Source: HK1 sp965215295
GTDB taxonomy: Bacteria > Pseudomonadota > Gammaproteobacteria > HK1
Assembly (NCBI GenBank): GCA_965215295.1
Contig: OZ244045.1
Coordinates: 2,852,001 to 2,916,000 of the forward strand
Direction: 5' to 3'
DNA: 64,000 bases
The notes under the pieces were generated by a model. The model searched no databases and was not told the origin of the DNA. It was given only the letters and a program-made list of their open reading frames with translations. The stretch's first letter is position 1. Every line of letters starts with the position of its first letter. Made by a program: the position numbers and the translations under genes. Below, in pieces: positions 44,824 through 53,622 of this stretch.

Positions 44824-45912
44824 ATGGCCACGGCAACCAACCAGTACCAGCCCGACTACGCGGTTCCGCCCGGCTGGGTCATCGAGGAGCGCCTCGCCGC
44901 CCACGACATCTCTCACGCCGAATTCGCTCGAAGGTGCGGCCGCTCCCCGAAGCTCATCAGCGAGATTATTGCCGGGAAGGCCCCCATAGAGCCGAAGACC
45001 GCGGTGCAATTCGAAAAAGTGCTGGGGGTCGATGCAAGCATCTGGCTCGGCATCGAGACGGACTATCGGCTGTACCGGACACGCGAAGCCGAGGCCAGGG
45101 AAGCCGAAGAATCCGCGGCATGGTCGAAGAGCTTCCCGGTCGGCGAGCTGGCGAAGCGGGGCGCTATCGGCAAGCCCTCGTCGGATGGGGAAGCGGTATC
45201 GGAATTGCTGTCCTTCTTCGGTGTGGCCTCGACAAGAGCATGGCAGATCAGATACGGCACGGCGAATGTCGCATATCGGCATTCCCCGAGTTTCCAAAGC
45301 GACGAATCCGCCCTGACGGCATGGCTTCGACTCGCGGAGCTCGATGCGGAAACCCAAACGTGCGCCGATTACGACGAGTCCGAGTTCAAGGGGGCTCTGA
45401 GACGGATACGGCAGTTGACTCGCGCCCCGGTAGGCAAAGCTATCGAGGAAACGCAGCGGCTCTGCAACGGTGCCGGCGTGGCGATGACGCTGGTCAAGCC
45501 GTTACCCGGGGTCGCGCTCAGCGGAGCCGCCTGGTGGCTCTCGCCCCGCAGGCCGATCATCGCGCTGAGCGCACGCCACAAGACGGACGACCACCTCTGG
45601 TTCAGCCTGTTCCATGAGGCGGCGCACATTCTGCTCCACAGCAAGAAGAGCGTGTTCGTGGACGGGATCGGCGGCGGTGAGGACGGCGTAGAGGCCGAAG
45701 CGAACGAGTGGGCAGCGGATTTTCTGGTGTCCCGTTCCGCCAGGCGAAGGTTCATTGCCGCCGGAATGTACGGCGCAGCGGACATCCGCAGGTTCGCCGA
45801 GGAACAGGGGATAGCTCCGGGTATCGTGGTCGGGAATCTCCAGCACGCGAGGCTTCTGCCCTGGAACCGGCTGAACGGTCTGAAGGTGCGGCTGCGGTGG
45901 GCGGACGATTGA
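44824..45912 (+). CDS. HigA-type antitoxin fused to an ImmA/IrrE metallopeptidase domain
   Basis: 362 residues. The N-terminal HTH_3/XRE domain (residues 12-75; HDISHAEFARRCGRSPKLISEIIAGKAPIEPKTAVQFEKVLG) binds DNA. A helical linker follows, then an ImmA/IrrE peptidase domain with the zinc motif HEAAH at 264-268 and a downstream EANEWAADFLV supplying a third ligand. This is a frequent two-domain antitoxin/regulator form in HigBA-type operons and mobile elements. A repressor that can be cleaved or that cleaves others is likely. It directly follows the toxin frame, with GGAGATCAGGAC in front of the ATG. Confidence 0.88.
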   Translation: MATATNQYQPDYAVPPGWVIEERLAAHDISHAEFARRCGRSPKLISEIIAGKAPIEPKTAVQFEKVLGVDASIWLGIETDYRLYRTREAEAREAEESAAWSKSFPVGELAKRGAIGKPSSDGEAVSELLSFFGVASTRAWQIRYGTANVAYRHSPSFQSDESALTAWLRLAELDAETQTCADYDESEFKGALRRIRQLTRAPVGKAIEETQRLCNGAGVAMTLVKPLPGVALSGAAWWLSPRRPIIALSARHKTDDHLWFSLFHEAAHILLHSKKSVFVDGIGGGEDGVEAEANEWAADFLVSRSARRRFIAAGMYGAADIRRFAEEQGIAPGIVVGNLQHARLLPWNRLNGLKVRLRWADD

Positions 45913-45947
45913 AGACGTGTGGTTCGGCAGCGACTTTTGCGGGCCGC

Positions 45948-46904
45948 TCAGAGGTCCTGGCGCACCTGCGGTGAATCCGTGGCGGCGGGTGGGGACACCG
46001 TCTCCGGTCCCCGAAGGCCGTCCCTGACGGAGAGCTCGACGCCCCGGACATCCGCCCGGGCGACAAGGCCGGCGACGTAACGGCGGGCGGCCATGCGGTA
46101 AGCGCGCTCGTTCAGGTAGTCGGCAATCCGCCGCGCGACCGCCTCGTAGGGAAGGATCCTGCCTTCGGCGCGGTGGTCGAGGCGCATGACATGGACGCCG
46201 AACCGGGTCTTGACCGGAGCGGGACAGATCCGGCCCGGCTCCAGCGTCAGGAGGAACGTCTCGAACTCGGGAACCGTGTCGCCCCGCTTCAGTTGGCCGA
46301 GATTGCCGCCGTTGCGACCCGACGAGCAGTCCGAAAGCTCCGCGGCCAGCCGCTCGAAATCCCCCGGTCTGTCCGCAAGGCGCTTCAGGGTCTCGCCGGC
46401 CGCCGTCTCGGCCGCGGCCCAGGCCCGGGCGTCGTCACTCCGGGCGGCAAACAGGATGTGCGATGCCGCAAACAGTTCGGGGGACCGGAATCGCTCCGGA
46501 CCCTCGTCATAGTAGTCCCGGCAGGCCTCCTCGCTTGCGGCGGCAATCGCCAGTTCCCTCCGGACCAGGGCGCGTACGAGGGCGTCGTCGTCGCTCTCGC
46601 GCCGCCCCCCGTCATCGACCGCCGCCTCGGCGACGATCCCGAGGCTCGCCGCCTCCTGGAGCAGGAGCGTGCGGATGACGAGCGCCTCGGCAGCCGCCGT
46701 CCAGGCCTCCTCGGCGGACCGTGCCGGATGGTTCTGCGCCTCGGCGCCGATCAGGGATGCGGGGATTACTTGGCCGTTGACACTGACGGGGACGTTCCGG
46801 GCAGCCGGCCTCGCCTGGCCGGTGACGCTGACGGGGATGTTCCGGGCAGCCGGCCTCGCCTGGCCGTTGACGCTGACGGGAATGTTCCGGGCAGTCGGCC
46901 TCAT
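45948..46904 (-). CDS. Parvulin-type peptidyl-prolyl isomerase of the nar operon
   Basis: 318 residues of the SurA/NifM/PpiC type, as found after narI in many denitrifiers. The Rotamase domain lies near residues 165-265 (SHILFAARSDDA, FERLAAELSDCSSGRNGGNLGQLKRG, PGRICPAPVKTRFGVHVMRLDHR). It likely aids folding of nitrate-reductase subunits or their partners. The N-terminus contains three 15-residue repeats (consensus ARPAARNIPVSVNGQ) that multiply the normal VSVNGQVI start. No signal peptide. The ATG at 46904 overlaps the narI stop (ATGA), so the gene belongs to the operon. Confidence 0.88.
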   Translation of the reverse strand: MRPTARNIPVSVNGQARPAARNIPVSVTGQARPAARNVPVSVNGQVIPASLIGAEAQNHPARSAEEAWTAAAEALVIRTLLLQEAASLGIVAEAAVDDGGRRESDDDALVRALVRRELAIAAASEEACRDYYDEGPERFRSPELFAASHILFAARSDDARAWAAAETAAGETLKRLADRPGDFERLAAELSDCSSGRNGGNLGQLKRGDTVPEFETFLLTLEPGRICPAPVKTRFGVHVMRLDHRAEGRILPYEAVARRIADYLNERAYRMAARRYVAGLVARADVRGVELSVRDGLRGPETVSPPAATDSPQVRQDL

Positions 46905-46905
46905 C
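46771..46905. repeat. 45-bp tandem repeats (three copies) inside the isomerase gene start
   Basis: Units start at 46771, 46816 and 46861, each beginning TGGCC with GACGGG and GTTCCGGGCAG inside, and differing by a few bases. In frame they give 15-residue repeats at the protein N-terminus. A fourth TGGCCGGT starts at 46906 but diverges. Confidence 0.93.
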
Positions 46906-47620
46906 TGGCCGGTCCGGACCTCGTGCCCATGGTGGAGGCACGTGTTCGGACGATCTGGTAGCCCGGCCGCCACAGGTAGCGCACCGGCGCGCTGACCATG
47001 TGGACGAGGCGCGTGAAGGGGAAGACCAGGAAGATCGTCAGGCCGAGGAAGAGGTGCAGCTTGAAGACGGGATGGGCCGCGGCGACATGGGTCCAGGCGT
47101 CCAGCCGGAAGGTGAAGATGCCCTGGGCCCAGGCCATGAACTTGACCATCTCCGCGCCGTCGAGATGGCCCAGAGAAACCGGAATGGTCGCCAGGCCCAG
47201 CAGGAGCTGGGCGAACAGCAGCAGGAGAACCGCGATGTCCCCGGCACTCGAGGTCCGCCGGATGCGCGGATCGAACAGGCGGCGATGGGTCAGCATGGCG
47301 ATGCCGACAAGGCAGATGACGCCCGCCACGCCGCCCACGACGATCGCGAGAACCTGCTTGGCGCCGTGGCTGATGCCGATGGCGTCGAACACCTCGATGG
47401 GGGTGAGCAGGCCGAAGAGATGTCCGAAGAACACGACCAGGACGCCGACATGGAACAGGTTGGAGCCCCAGACGAGCTGCCGGCGGCGCAGCAACTGGCT
47501 CGATCCGGAACGCCACGTGTAGGGCTCCCGGTCGTAGCGCAGCACGCTGCCGACGAGCATCACGGCGAGCGCCAGGTAGGGATAGATCCCGAAGAGCAAC
47601 TGGTCGAGAAAGGAGTCCAT
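46901..47620 (-). CDS. narI: Respiratory nitrate reductase gamma subunit NarI
   Basis: Membrane cytochrome b of 239 residues that oxidises quinol and passes electrons to NarH. It has five helices (about 4-24, 50-70, 90-110, 125-147 and 185-205) and conserved His ligands in helices 2 and 5 (FHVGVLVVFFGHLFGL; FKLHLFLGLTIFLVFPFTRLVHM). It ends with a short basic tail. The gene lies 11 nt after narJ and overlaps the isomerase gene by 4 nt. Operon order narGHJI is classic. Confidence 0.95.
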   Translation of the reverse strand: MDSFLDQLLFGIYPYLALAVMLVGSVLRYDREPYTWRSGSSQLLRRRQLVWGSNLFHVGVLVVFFGHLFGLLTPIEVFDAIGISHGAKQVLAIVVGGVAGVICLVGIAMLTHRRLFDPRIRRTSSAGDIAVLLLLFAQLLLGLATIPVSLGHLDGAEMVKFMAWAQGIFTFRLDAWTHVAAAHPVFKLHLFLGLTIFLVFPFTRLVHMVSAPVRYLWRPGYQIVRTRASTMGTRSGPAR

Positions 47621-47631
47621 GGCCGTCGTCC

Positions 47632-48336
47632 TCAGCGCTCGACGGGCGCGGCGCCGGCGGGCGGCGTGGCCATCTTCCGCAGCATGCCGTCCACCCGCGG
47701 GCAGGCGCCGGCCGACGCTCCGGGACCGAAGGTCACCGGTTCCTCGGCCCATGCCCTGTCCAGATCGGCCAAGTCCTCGGGGTCGCTGTCGGGATCGGCC
47801 AGGATGTCGTCGACCGCCGCCTTGTCGGGACTGGCCTGCGCCAGCGACTCGATGGCCGCGAACAGCCCCGCATAGACGCTTCCACGCGATTCCAGGCGCT
47901 GACGCAACGCCGCAACGATGTGCACGATGTCGCCCAGCGTCCGCCGCGCTTCGTCCTCGGGCAGGACGGACAGGAACTCCAGGAACATCGGCAGGTAGTC
48001 GGGCAGCTCGCGTGCCGCGATCTCGAAGCCCCGGCTCTCGTAGAGCTGCTGCAGGTCGACCATCGCCTGCCCGCGGTCGCGGCTCTCGCCATGGACGTGC
48101 TCGAACAGGTGCAGCGAAAGCGACCGCGTCCTGTCGAACAGCAGGACATAGCGTTCCTGGAGATCGTAGAGGTCGCGGCTCGCCATCTCGTCGATCAGGC
48201 AGGCGAGCCCGGCGCGCGCTTCGGGGCCGAGCCTTGCGTCCCTGTCGAGGGCCTCGCCGAGCGCACGCGCCTCGCGCCGGAGCTCCTCGTCCGGATAGAG
48301 GAGCAGCAGGCTCAGCGCCTTGCAGGTCACGCGCAT
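47632..48336 (-). CDS. narJ: Nitrate reductase molybdenum cofactor assembly chaperone NarJ
   Basis: TorD/DmsD-like chaperone of 234 residues that inserts molybdopterin and matures NarG before membrane docking. Family motifs are LLLYPDEELR near residue 10, YVLLFDRTRSLSLHLFEHVHGESRDRGQAMVDL near 65-98 (the signature DRxxSLxLxEHVHGxSRxRGQAM) and PDYLPMFLEFL. A C-terminal tail is variable. It starts 1 nt after narH. All the core family residues are present. Confidence 0.95.
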   Translation of the reverse strand: MRVTCKALSLLLLYPDEELRREARALGEALDRDARLGPEARAGLACLIDEMASRDLYDLQERYVLLFDRTRSLSLHLFEHVHGESRDRGQAMVDLQQLYESRGFEIAARELPDYLPMFLEFLSVLPEDEARRTLGDIVHIVAALRQRLESRGSVYAGLFAAIESLAQASPDKAAVDDILADPDSDPEDLADLDRAWAEEPVTFGPGASAGACPRVDGMLRKMATPPAGAAPVER

Positions 48337-48337
48337 C

Positions 48338-49855
48338 TCACGACAGTCCCATCGGAGGGCGGGCACGGGGCCGGCCGAAAAGGCTCGGCTCGCTGAGCCC
48401 GTCGGAACAGCCGTTGCCGAAGCTGAAGCCGCACGATCCCTTGAGCTCCCGGGCGTCCTCCCCGGCCTCGCGATGCGTGGTCGGGATGACGAACCGGTCC
48501 TCGTAGTTGGCGATGGCCATGAGCTGGTACATGTCCTCGATCTGGCCCCCGGTCATGCCGACACGGCCGGCGATGCTCTCGTCGATCATGCCCTCGACGG
48601 TCTTGGCCCGCATGTAGGCCCGCATGGCGAGCATGCGTTCGAGCCCCCGGGCGACCGGCTCCTCCCGTCCGGCGGTCAGCATGTTGGCGAGGTAGCGCAT
48701 CGGGATGCGCAGGCTTCGCACATCGGGCATGCCGGCGTTGCTTTCCATCAGGCCCGCCTGGGCGGCCGACTGGATCGGCGAGAGCGGCGGCACGTACCAG
48801 ACCATCGGCAAGGTGCGGTATTCGGGGTGCAGCGGGAAGGCGATCCGCCATTCCATGGCCATCTTCCAGACCGGCGAGCGGGTGGCCGCTTCGAGCCAGG
48901 CCTCCGGCACGCCGTCGCGCTCCGCCGCCGCCCTCACCCCGGGATCATGGGGGTCGAGGAAGATGGAGAGCTGGCTCTCGTAGAGGTCGCCCTCGTCGGG
49001 CGCCGAGGCGGCCTCCTCGATACGGTCGGCGTCGTAGAGGATGACGCCGAGATAGCGGATGCGGCCCACGCAGGTCTCCGAGCAGACCGTCGGCTGGCCC
49101 GCCTCGATGCGCGGATAGCAGAAGATGCACTTCTCGGACTTGCCGGAAGACCAGTTGTAGTAGATCTTCTTGTAGGGGCAGCCGGAGACGCACATCCGCC
49201 AGCCGCGGCATTTCTCCTGGTCGATCAGCACGATGCCGTCGTCCTCGCGCTTGTAGATCGCGCCCGACGGGCAGGCCGCCACGCAGCTCGGGTTGAGGCA
49301 GTGCTCGCACAGCCTGGGCAGGTACATCATGAAGGTGTTCTCGAACTGCCCGTAGATCTCCTTCTCGATGTCCCTGAAATTGTGATCCTGGCCGCGCTTG
49401 GCGAACTCGCCGCCCAGGATTTCCTCCCAGTTGGGTCCGCCCTCGACCTTCTCCATGCGCTCGCCGGTGATCAGCGAGCGCGGCCGCGCCGTGGGCGTCG
49501 CCTCCGATTCCGGCGCGTTGTGCAGGTGCTCGTAATCGAAGGTGAAGGGCTCGTAGTAGTCGTCGATCTCCGGCAGGTCGGGGTTCGCGAAGATCTTCGC
49601 GAGAATGCGCCATTTCGGGCCCATCTTCGGCTGCAACCGGCCGTTGCCCGTGCGCACCCAGCCGCCGTTCCAGCGCTTCTGGTTCTCCCAGTCCCTGGGG
49701 TAGCCGACACCGGGCTTGGTCTCGACATTGTTGAACCACGCGTACTCCATGCCCTCGCGATCGGTCCAGACGTTCTTGCAGGTGACCGAGCAGGTATGGC
49801 ACCCGATGCACTTGTCGAGGTTCAGCACCATCGCAACCTGTGCGCGGACCTTCAT
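48338..49855 (-). CDS. narH: Nitrate reductase beta subunit NarH
   Basis: Electron-transfer subunit of 505 residues with three [4Fe-4S] and one [3Fe-4S] cluster. CIGCHTCSVTCK near residue 16 is the first cluster motif. Later ones are CEHCLNPSCVAACPSGAIYK and CRGWRMCVSGCPYKKIYYN, in which W replaces a Cys as in E. coli for the [3Fe-4S] cluster, and CIFCYPRIEAGQPTVCSETC. The C-terminal NarH domain carries the quinol-side interface. It overlaps narG by 4 nt (ATGA). Confidence 0.96.
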   Translation of the reverse strand: MKVRAQVAMVLNLDKCIGCHTCSVTCKNVWTDREGMEYAWFNNVETKPGVGYPRDWENQKRWNGGWVRTGNGRLQPKMGPKWRILAKIFANPDLPEIDDYYEPFTFDYEHLHNAPESEATPTARPRSLITGERMEKVEGGPNWEEILGGEFAKRGQDHNFRDIEKEIYGQFENTFMMYLPRLCEHCLNPSCVAACPSGAIYKREDDGIVLIDQEKCRGWRMCVSGCPYKKIYYNWSSGKSEKCIFCYPRIEAGQPTVCSETCVGRIRYLGVILYDADRIEEAASAPDEGDLYESQLSIFLDPHDPGVRAAAERDGVPEAWLEAATRSPVWKMAMEWRIAFPLHPEYRTLPMVWYVPPLSPIQSAAQAGLMESNAGMPDVRSLRIPMRYLANMLTAGREEPVARGLERMLAMRAYMRAKTVEGMIDESIAGRVGMTGGQIEDMYQLMAIANYEDRFVIPTTHREAGEDARELKGSCGFSFGNGCSDGLSEPSLFGRPRARPPMGLS

Positions 49856-52800
49856 TGGGCAACCTCCATCTCCGGCGCCGACGGCCTCTCGAGCCAGTCG
49901 ACCTCGGCGAGCTTGCGCACGATGACGAACTCGTCGCGGTTCGAGCCGACCGTGCCGTAGTAGTTGAAACCGTAGGCCTGCTGGGCATAGCCGCCGATCA
50001 TGTGCGTCGGCTTGACGATGGCCCGGGTCACCGAGTTGTGGATGCCGCCGCGCTGGCCGGTGAGCTTCGAACCCGGCACGTTCACGATCTTCTCCTGCGC
50101 GTGGTACATGAACAGCGTGCCCGTGCGAATGCGCTGGGAGACCACCGCGCGCGCGACCAGCGCGCCGTTCAGGTTGTAGGCTTCGACCCAGTCGTTGTCG
50201 ACGATCCCCGCCGTCGCGGCATCCTCCTCGCTGATCCACACGATCGGCCCGCCGCGCGACAGCGTGAGCATCAGCAGGTTGTCCGTGTAGGTGGAGTGGA
50301 TGCCCCATTTCTGATGCGGCGTGATGAAGTTGAGGACGACCTGTTTGTCGCCGCCGGGCGCAGCCTCGATCATGGGCTTGACGGTCTTGAGGTCGACCGG
50401 CGGACGGTAGACGCAGAACCCCTCACCGAACGCGCGCATCCAGAGATGATCCTGGTAGAGCTGCTGACGGCCGCTCAGGGTGCGCCACGGGATGAGCTCG
50501 TGGACGTTCGTGTAGCCGGCGTTGTAGCAGACCTTCTCGGACTCGAGGCCCGACCAGGTCGGCGACGAGATGATCTTGCGCGGCTGCGCCACCACGTCGC
50601 GGAAACGGATCTTCTCGTCCGCCTTGGGCATGGCGAGATGCGCGTGGTCGCGTCCCGTGTTCCGGCCCAGCGCCTCCCAGGCCTTGACCGCGACCTCGCC
50701 GTTGGTCTCCGGGGCCAGCATGAGGATGACCTCGGAGGCGTCGATGTCGGACTCGATTCGTGGCAGGCCCGCGGTCGGCCCGTCGCCGGCGACGGTTCCG
50801 TTGAGCCGGGCGAGGCTCTCGACCTCCTCCTTCGTGTCCCAGGTGATCCCCTTGCCGCCGTTGCCCAGTGACGACAGCAACGGGCCCAGCGCCGTGAAAC
50901 GCCGGTAGACATTGGGGTAGTCGCGCTCGACAACCGCCAGGGCGGGCATGGTGCGCCCCGGCACCGGTTCGGTCTCGCCGCGCTTCCACTCCTCGACGTC
51001 GAACGCCTGGGCGATCTCCGCCGGGGTGTCATGCTGGATCGGCGTGAGCACCAGGTCCTTCTCGACACCCAGGACCTCGGGCGCGACTTCCGAAAACTTG
51101 CGCGCGATGCCCTTGTAGATGTCCCAGTCGCTCCGGCTCTCCCAGACCGGATCCACCGCCGCGGTGAGCGGGTGGATGAAGGGGTGCATGTCGGAGGTAT
51201 TGAGATCGTTCTTCTCGTACCAGGTCGCGGTGGGCAGGACGATGTCCGAGTAGACGCATGTGGTCGACATGCGGAAATCCAGGGTCACGAGAAGGTCGAG
51301 CTTTCCTTCCGGGGCCTCGTCATGCCACACCGCCTCCTGCGGCCGTGCGGGACTGTCCGCGCCCAGATCCTTGCCCTGCACGCCGTGGCTGGTGCCGAGC
51401 AGGTGTTTGAGGAAGTACTCGTGCCCCTTGCCGCTGGAGCCCAGCAGGTTGGAGCGCCAGATGAAGAGGTTGCGCGGCCAGTTGCGCGGATCGTCGGGGT
51501 CCTCGCAGGACATCCGTATCTCGCCGCTCTTGAGGCGCCGCACGAGGTAGTCCGTCGCCGTCTGGCCGGCCGCCTCGGCAGCGCCGGCGATCGAGAGGGG
51601 ATTGACCTCGAGCTGTGGCGCGGACGGCAGCCAGCCCATCCGCTCGGCGCGGATGTTGTAGTCGATGAGCGCGCCGTCCCAAGGGCCTGCCGGCGCGGTG
51701 GGTGAGAGGAGCTCGTCGACACCGAGTGTCTCGTAGCGCCACTGGTCCGTGTGGGCGTACCAGAACGAGGTCGAGTTCTGCTGGCGCGGCGGGCGGGTCC
51801 AGTCCAGCGCGAAGGCCAGCGGCAGCCAGCCGGTCTGCGGGCGCAGCTTCTCCTGCCCGACATAGTGGGACCAGCCGCCACCCGACTGGCCGACGCAACC
51901 GCACATCACCAGCAGGTTGATGATGCCGCGGTAGTTCATGTCCATGTGGTACCAGTGGTTCAGGCCGGCGCCCAGGATCACCATGGACTTGCCGCCGGTG
52001 ACCTCCGCGTTGCCGGCGAAACCGCGCGCCACGTCGATGATCCGGTCGCGGGGCACACCCGTGATGCCCTCCGCCCAGGCCGGGGTGCAGGGCGTGTCGT
52101 CATCGAAGGAGCTGGCGACGTGCTCGCCGCCGAGCCCCCGGTCGAGGCCGTAGTTGGCGACGAAGAGATCGAAGACCGTGGCGACGAGGCCCTCGCCGTC
52201 GGCCAATGCGACGCGCTTGACCGGGACGCGGCGGATCAGGACATCCGGGTGATCGGTGCCCTTGAAGTGGTCGTGCTGCCGGTTGCCGAAATAGGGGAAG
52301 CCCACCTCGACGACGTCGTCGCGCACGTCTTCGGCGATCAGGCTCAGTTCGAGGTCCGTCTCCTCGGGCCCCGCGCGCTCCTCGAGGTTCCACTTGCCGT
52401 GTTCGCCCCAGCGGAAGCCGACCGAGCCGTTCGGCGCCACGATCCGGCCCGTGCGGCGATCACATGCGACCGTCTTCCAGGCCGGGTTGTTGTCCTCGCC
52501 CAGCGCGCCCTCGAAGTCGGCGGCCCTCGCCAGCCTGCCGGGCACGAGCCGGCCGTCCTTCTCGTCGAGGCGGACCAGCATCGGCATGTCCGTGAACCGG
52601 CGGCAGTAGTCCTCGAAATAGGCGACGGTCCGGTCGAGATGGAACTCGCGCAGGATCACGTGCCCCATCGCCATGGCGAGCGCGGAGTCGGTGCCCTGCT
52701 TGGGATGCAGCCACACGTCGCCGAACTTCGCCGCCTCGCTGTAGTCCGGGCAGACGACGACGCTCTTCGTGCCCCGGTAGCGGGCCTCGGTGTAGAAATG

Positions 52801-53595
52801 GGCATCGGGCGTGCGCGTCTGCGGCACGTTCGATCCCCACAGCATCAGGAAGCCGGAGTTGTACCAGTCCGCGGCCTCGGGCACGTCGGTCTGTTCGCCC
52901 CAGGTCTGCGGGCTGGCCGGCGGCAGGTCGCAGTACCAGTCGTAGAAGCTCATGCAGACGCCGCCCAGCAGCGAGAGATAGCGCGACCCCGCCGCGTAGG
53001 AGACCATCGACATGGCCGGGATCGGCGAGAAACCGGCAATGCGGTCGGGTCCCCATGTCTGGATGGTGTAGGCGTTGGCGGCGGCGATGATCTCGTTGAC
53101 CTCGTCCCACGTCGCGCGCACGAAGCCGCCGCGCCCGCGCAGCCTCGTCCAGGACGCCCGGCTCGCGGGGTCCTCGACCAGCGAAGCCCAAGCCGCAACC
53201 GGCGCCAGCGAGGCCCGCGCGGCGCGCCACGCCTTCACCAGGCGCGACCTCACGAGCGGGTATTTGAGACGGTTGCCGGAGTACATGTACCAACTGAAGC
53301 TGGCGCCGCGCGAACAGCCGCGCGGCTCGTGGTTCGGCAACTCGGGCCTGGTCCGGGGATAGTCGGTCTGCTGCGTCTCCCAGGTGACGATCCCGCCCTT
53401 GACGTAGATTTTCCAGGAGCACGAACCGGTGCAGTTCACCCCGTGGGTCGAGCGCACGATCTTGTCGTGCTGCCAGCGCTTGCGGTAGCCGTCCTCCCAG
53501 CGCCGGTCCTCGCGCGTGGTGACGCCGTGCCCGGCGGCAAACCGTCCCACTTCCTTCCTTGCGAAGAAGTTCAGTCGGTCAAGAAGCTGGCTCAT
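49852..53595 (-). CDS. narG: Respiratory nitrate reductase alpha subunit NarG
   Basis: Catalytic Mo-bisMGD subunit of 1247 residues that reduces nitrate to nitrite on the cytoplasmic side. The FS0 [4Fe-4S] ligands H51, C55, C59 and C94 are all present (HGVNCTGSC; PRGCSRG), one residue shifted from E. coli. The Mo-ligand region reads GSNVPQTRTPDAHFYTEARYRG, and CGCVGQSGGGWSHYVGQEKLRP is intact. There is no twin-arginine signal (MSQLLDRLNFFARK), matching the membrane-bound cytosol-facing type. Full length, no lesions. Confidence 0.97.
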   Translation of the reverse strand: MSQLLDRLNFFARKEVGRFAAGHGVTTREDRRWEDGYRKRWQHDKIVRSTHGVNCTGSCSWKIYVKGGIVTWETQQTDYPRTRPELPNHEPRGCSRGASFSWYMYSGNRLKYPLVRSRLVKAWRAARASLAPVAAWASLVEDPASRASWTRLRGRGGFVRATWDEVNEIIAAANAYTIQTWGPDRIAGFSPIPAMSMVSYAAGSRYLSLLGGVCMSFYDWYCDLPPASPQTWGEQTDVPEAADWYNSGFLMLWGSNVPQTRTPDAHFYTEARYRGTKSVVVCPDYSEAAKFGDVWLHPKQGTDSALAMAMGHVILREFHLDRTVAYFEDYCRRFTDMPMLVRLDEKDGRLVPGRLARAADFEGALGEDNNPAWKTVACDRRTGRIVAPNGSVGFRWGEHGKWNLEERAGPEETDLELSLIAEDVRDDVVEVGFPYFGNRQHDHFKGTDHPDVLIRRVPVKRVALADGEGLVATVFDLFVANYGLDRGLGGEHVASSFDDDTPCTPAWAEGITGVPRDRIIDVARGFAGNAEVTGGKSMVILGAGLNHWYHMDMNYRGIINLLVMCGCVGQSGGGWSHYVGQEKLRPQTGWLPLAFALDWTRPPRQQNSTSFWYAHTDQWRYETLGVDELLSPTAPAGPWDGALIDYNIRAERMGWLPSAPQLEVNPLSIAGAAEAAGQTATDYLVRRLKSGEIRMSCEDPDDPRNWPRNLFIWRSNLLGSSGKGHEYFLKHLLGTSHGVQGKDLGADSPARPQEAVWHDEAPEGKLDLLVTLDFRMSTTCVYSDIVLPTATWYEKNDLNTSDMHPFIHPLTAAVDPVWESRSDWDIYKGIARKFSEVAPEVLGVEKDLVLTPIQHDTPAEIAQAFDVEEWKRGETEPVPGRTMPALAVVERDYPNVYRRFTALGPLLSSLGNGGKGITWDTKEEVESLARLNGTVAGDGPTAGLPRIESDIDASEVILMLAPETNGEVAVKAWEALGRNTGRDHAHLAMPKADEKIRFRDVVAQPRKIISSPTWSGLESEKVCYNAGYTNVHELIPWRTLSGRQQLYQDHLWMRAFGEGFCVYRPPVDLKTVKPMIEAAPGGDKQVVLNFITPHQKWGIHSTYTDNLLMLTLSRGGPIVWISEEDAATAGIVDNDWVEAYNLNGALVARAVVSQRIRTGTLFMYHAQEKIVNVPGSKLTGQRGGIHNSVTRAIVKPTHMIGGYAQQAYGFNYYGTVGSNRDEFVIVRKLAEVDWLERPSAPEMEVAQ

Positions 53596-53622
53596 GCGCT
53601 CGTTCCTCGTCCGCCCGTCGGT

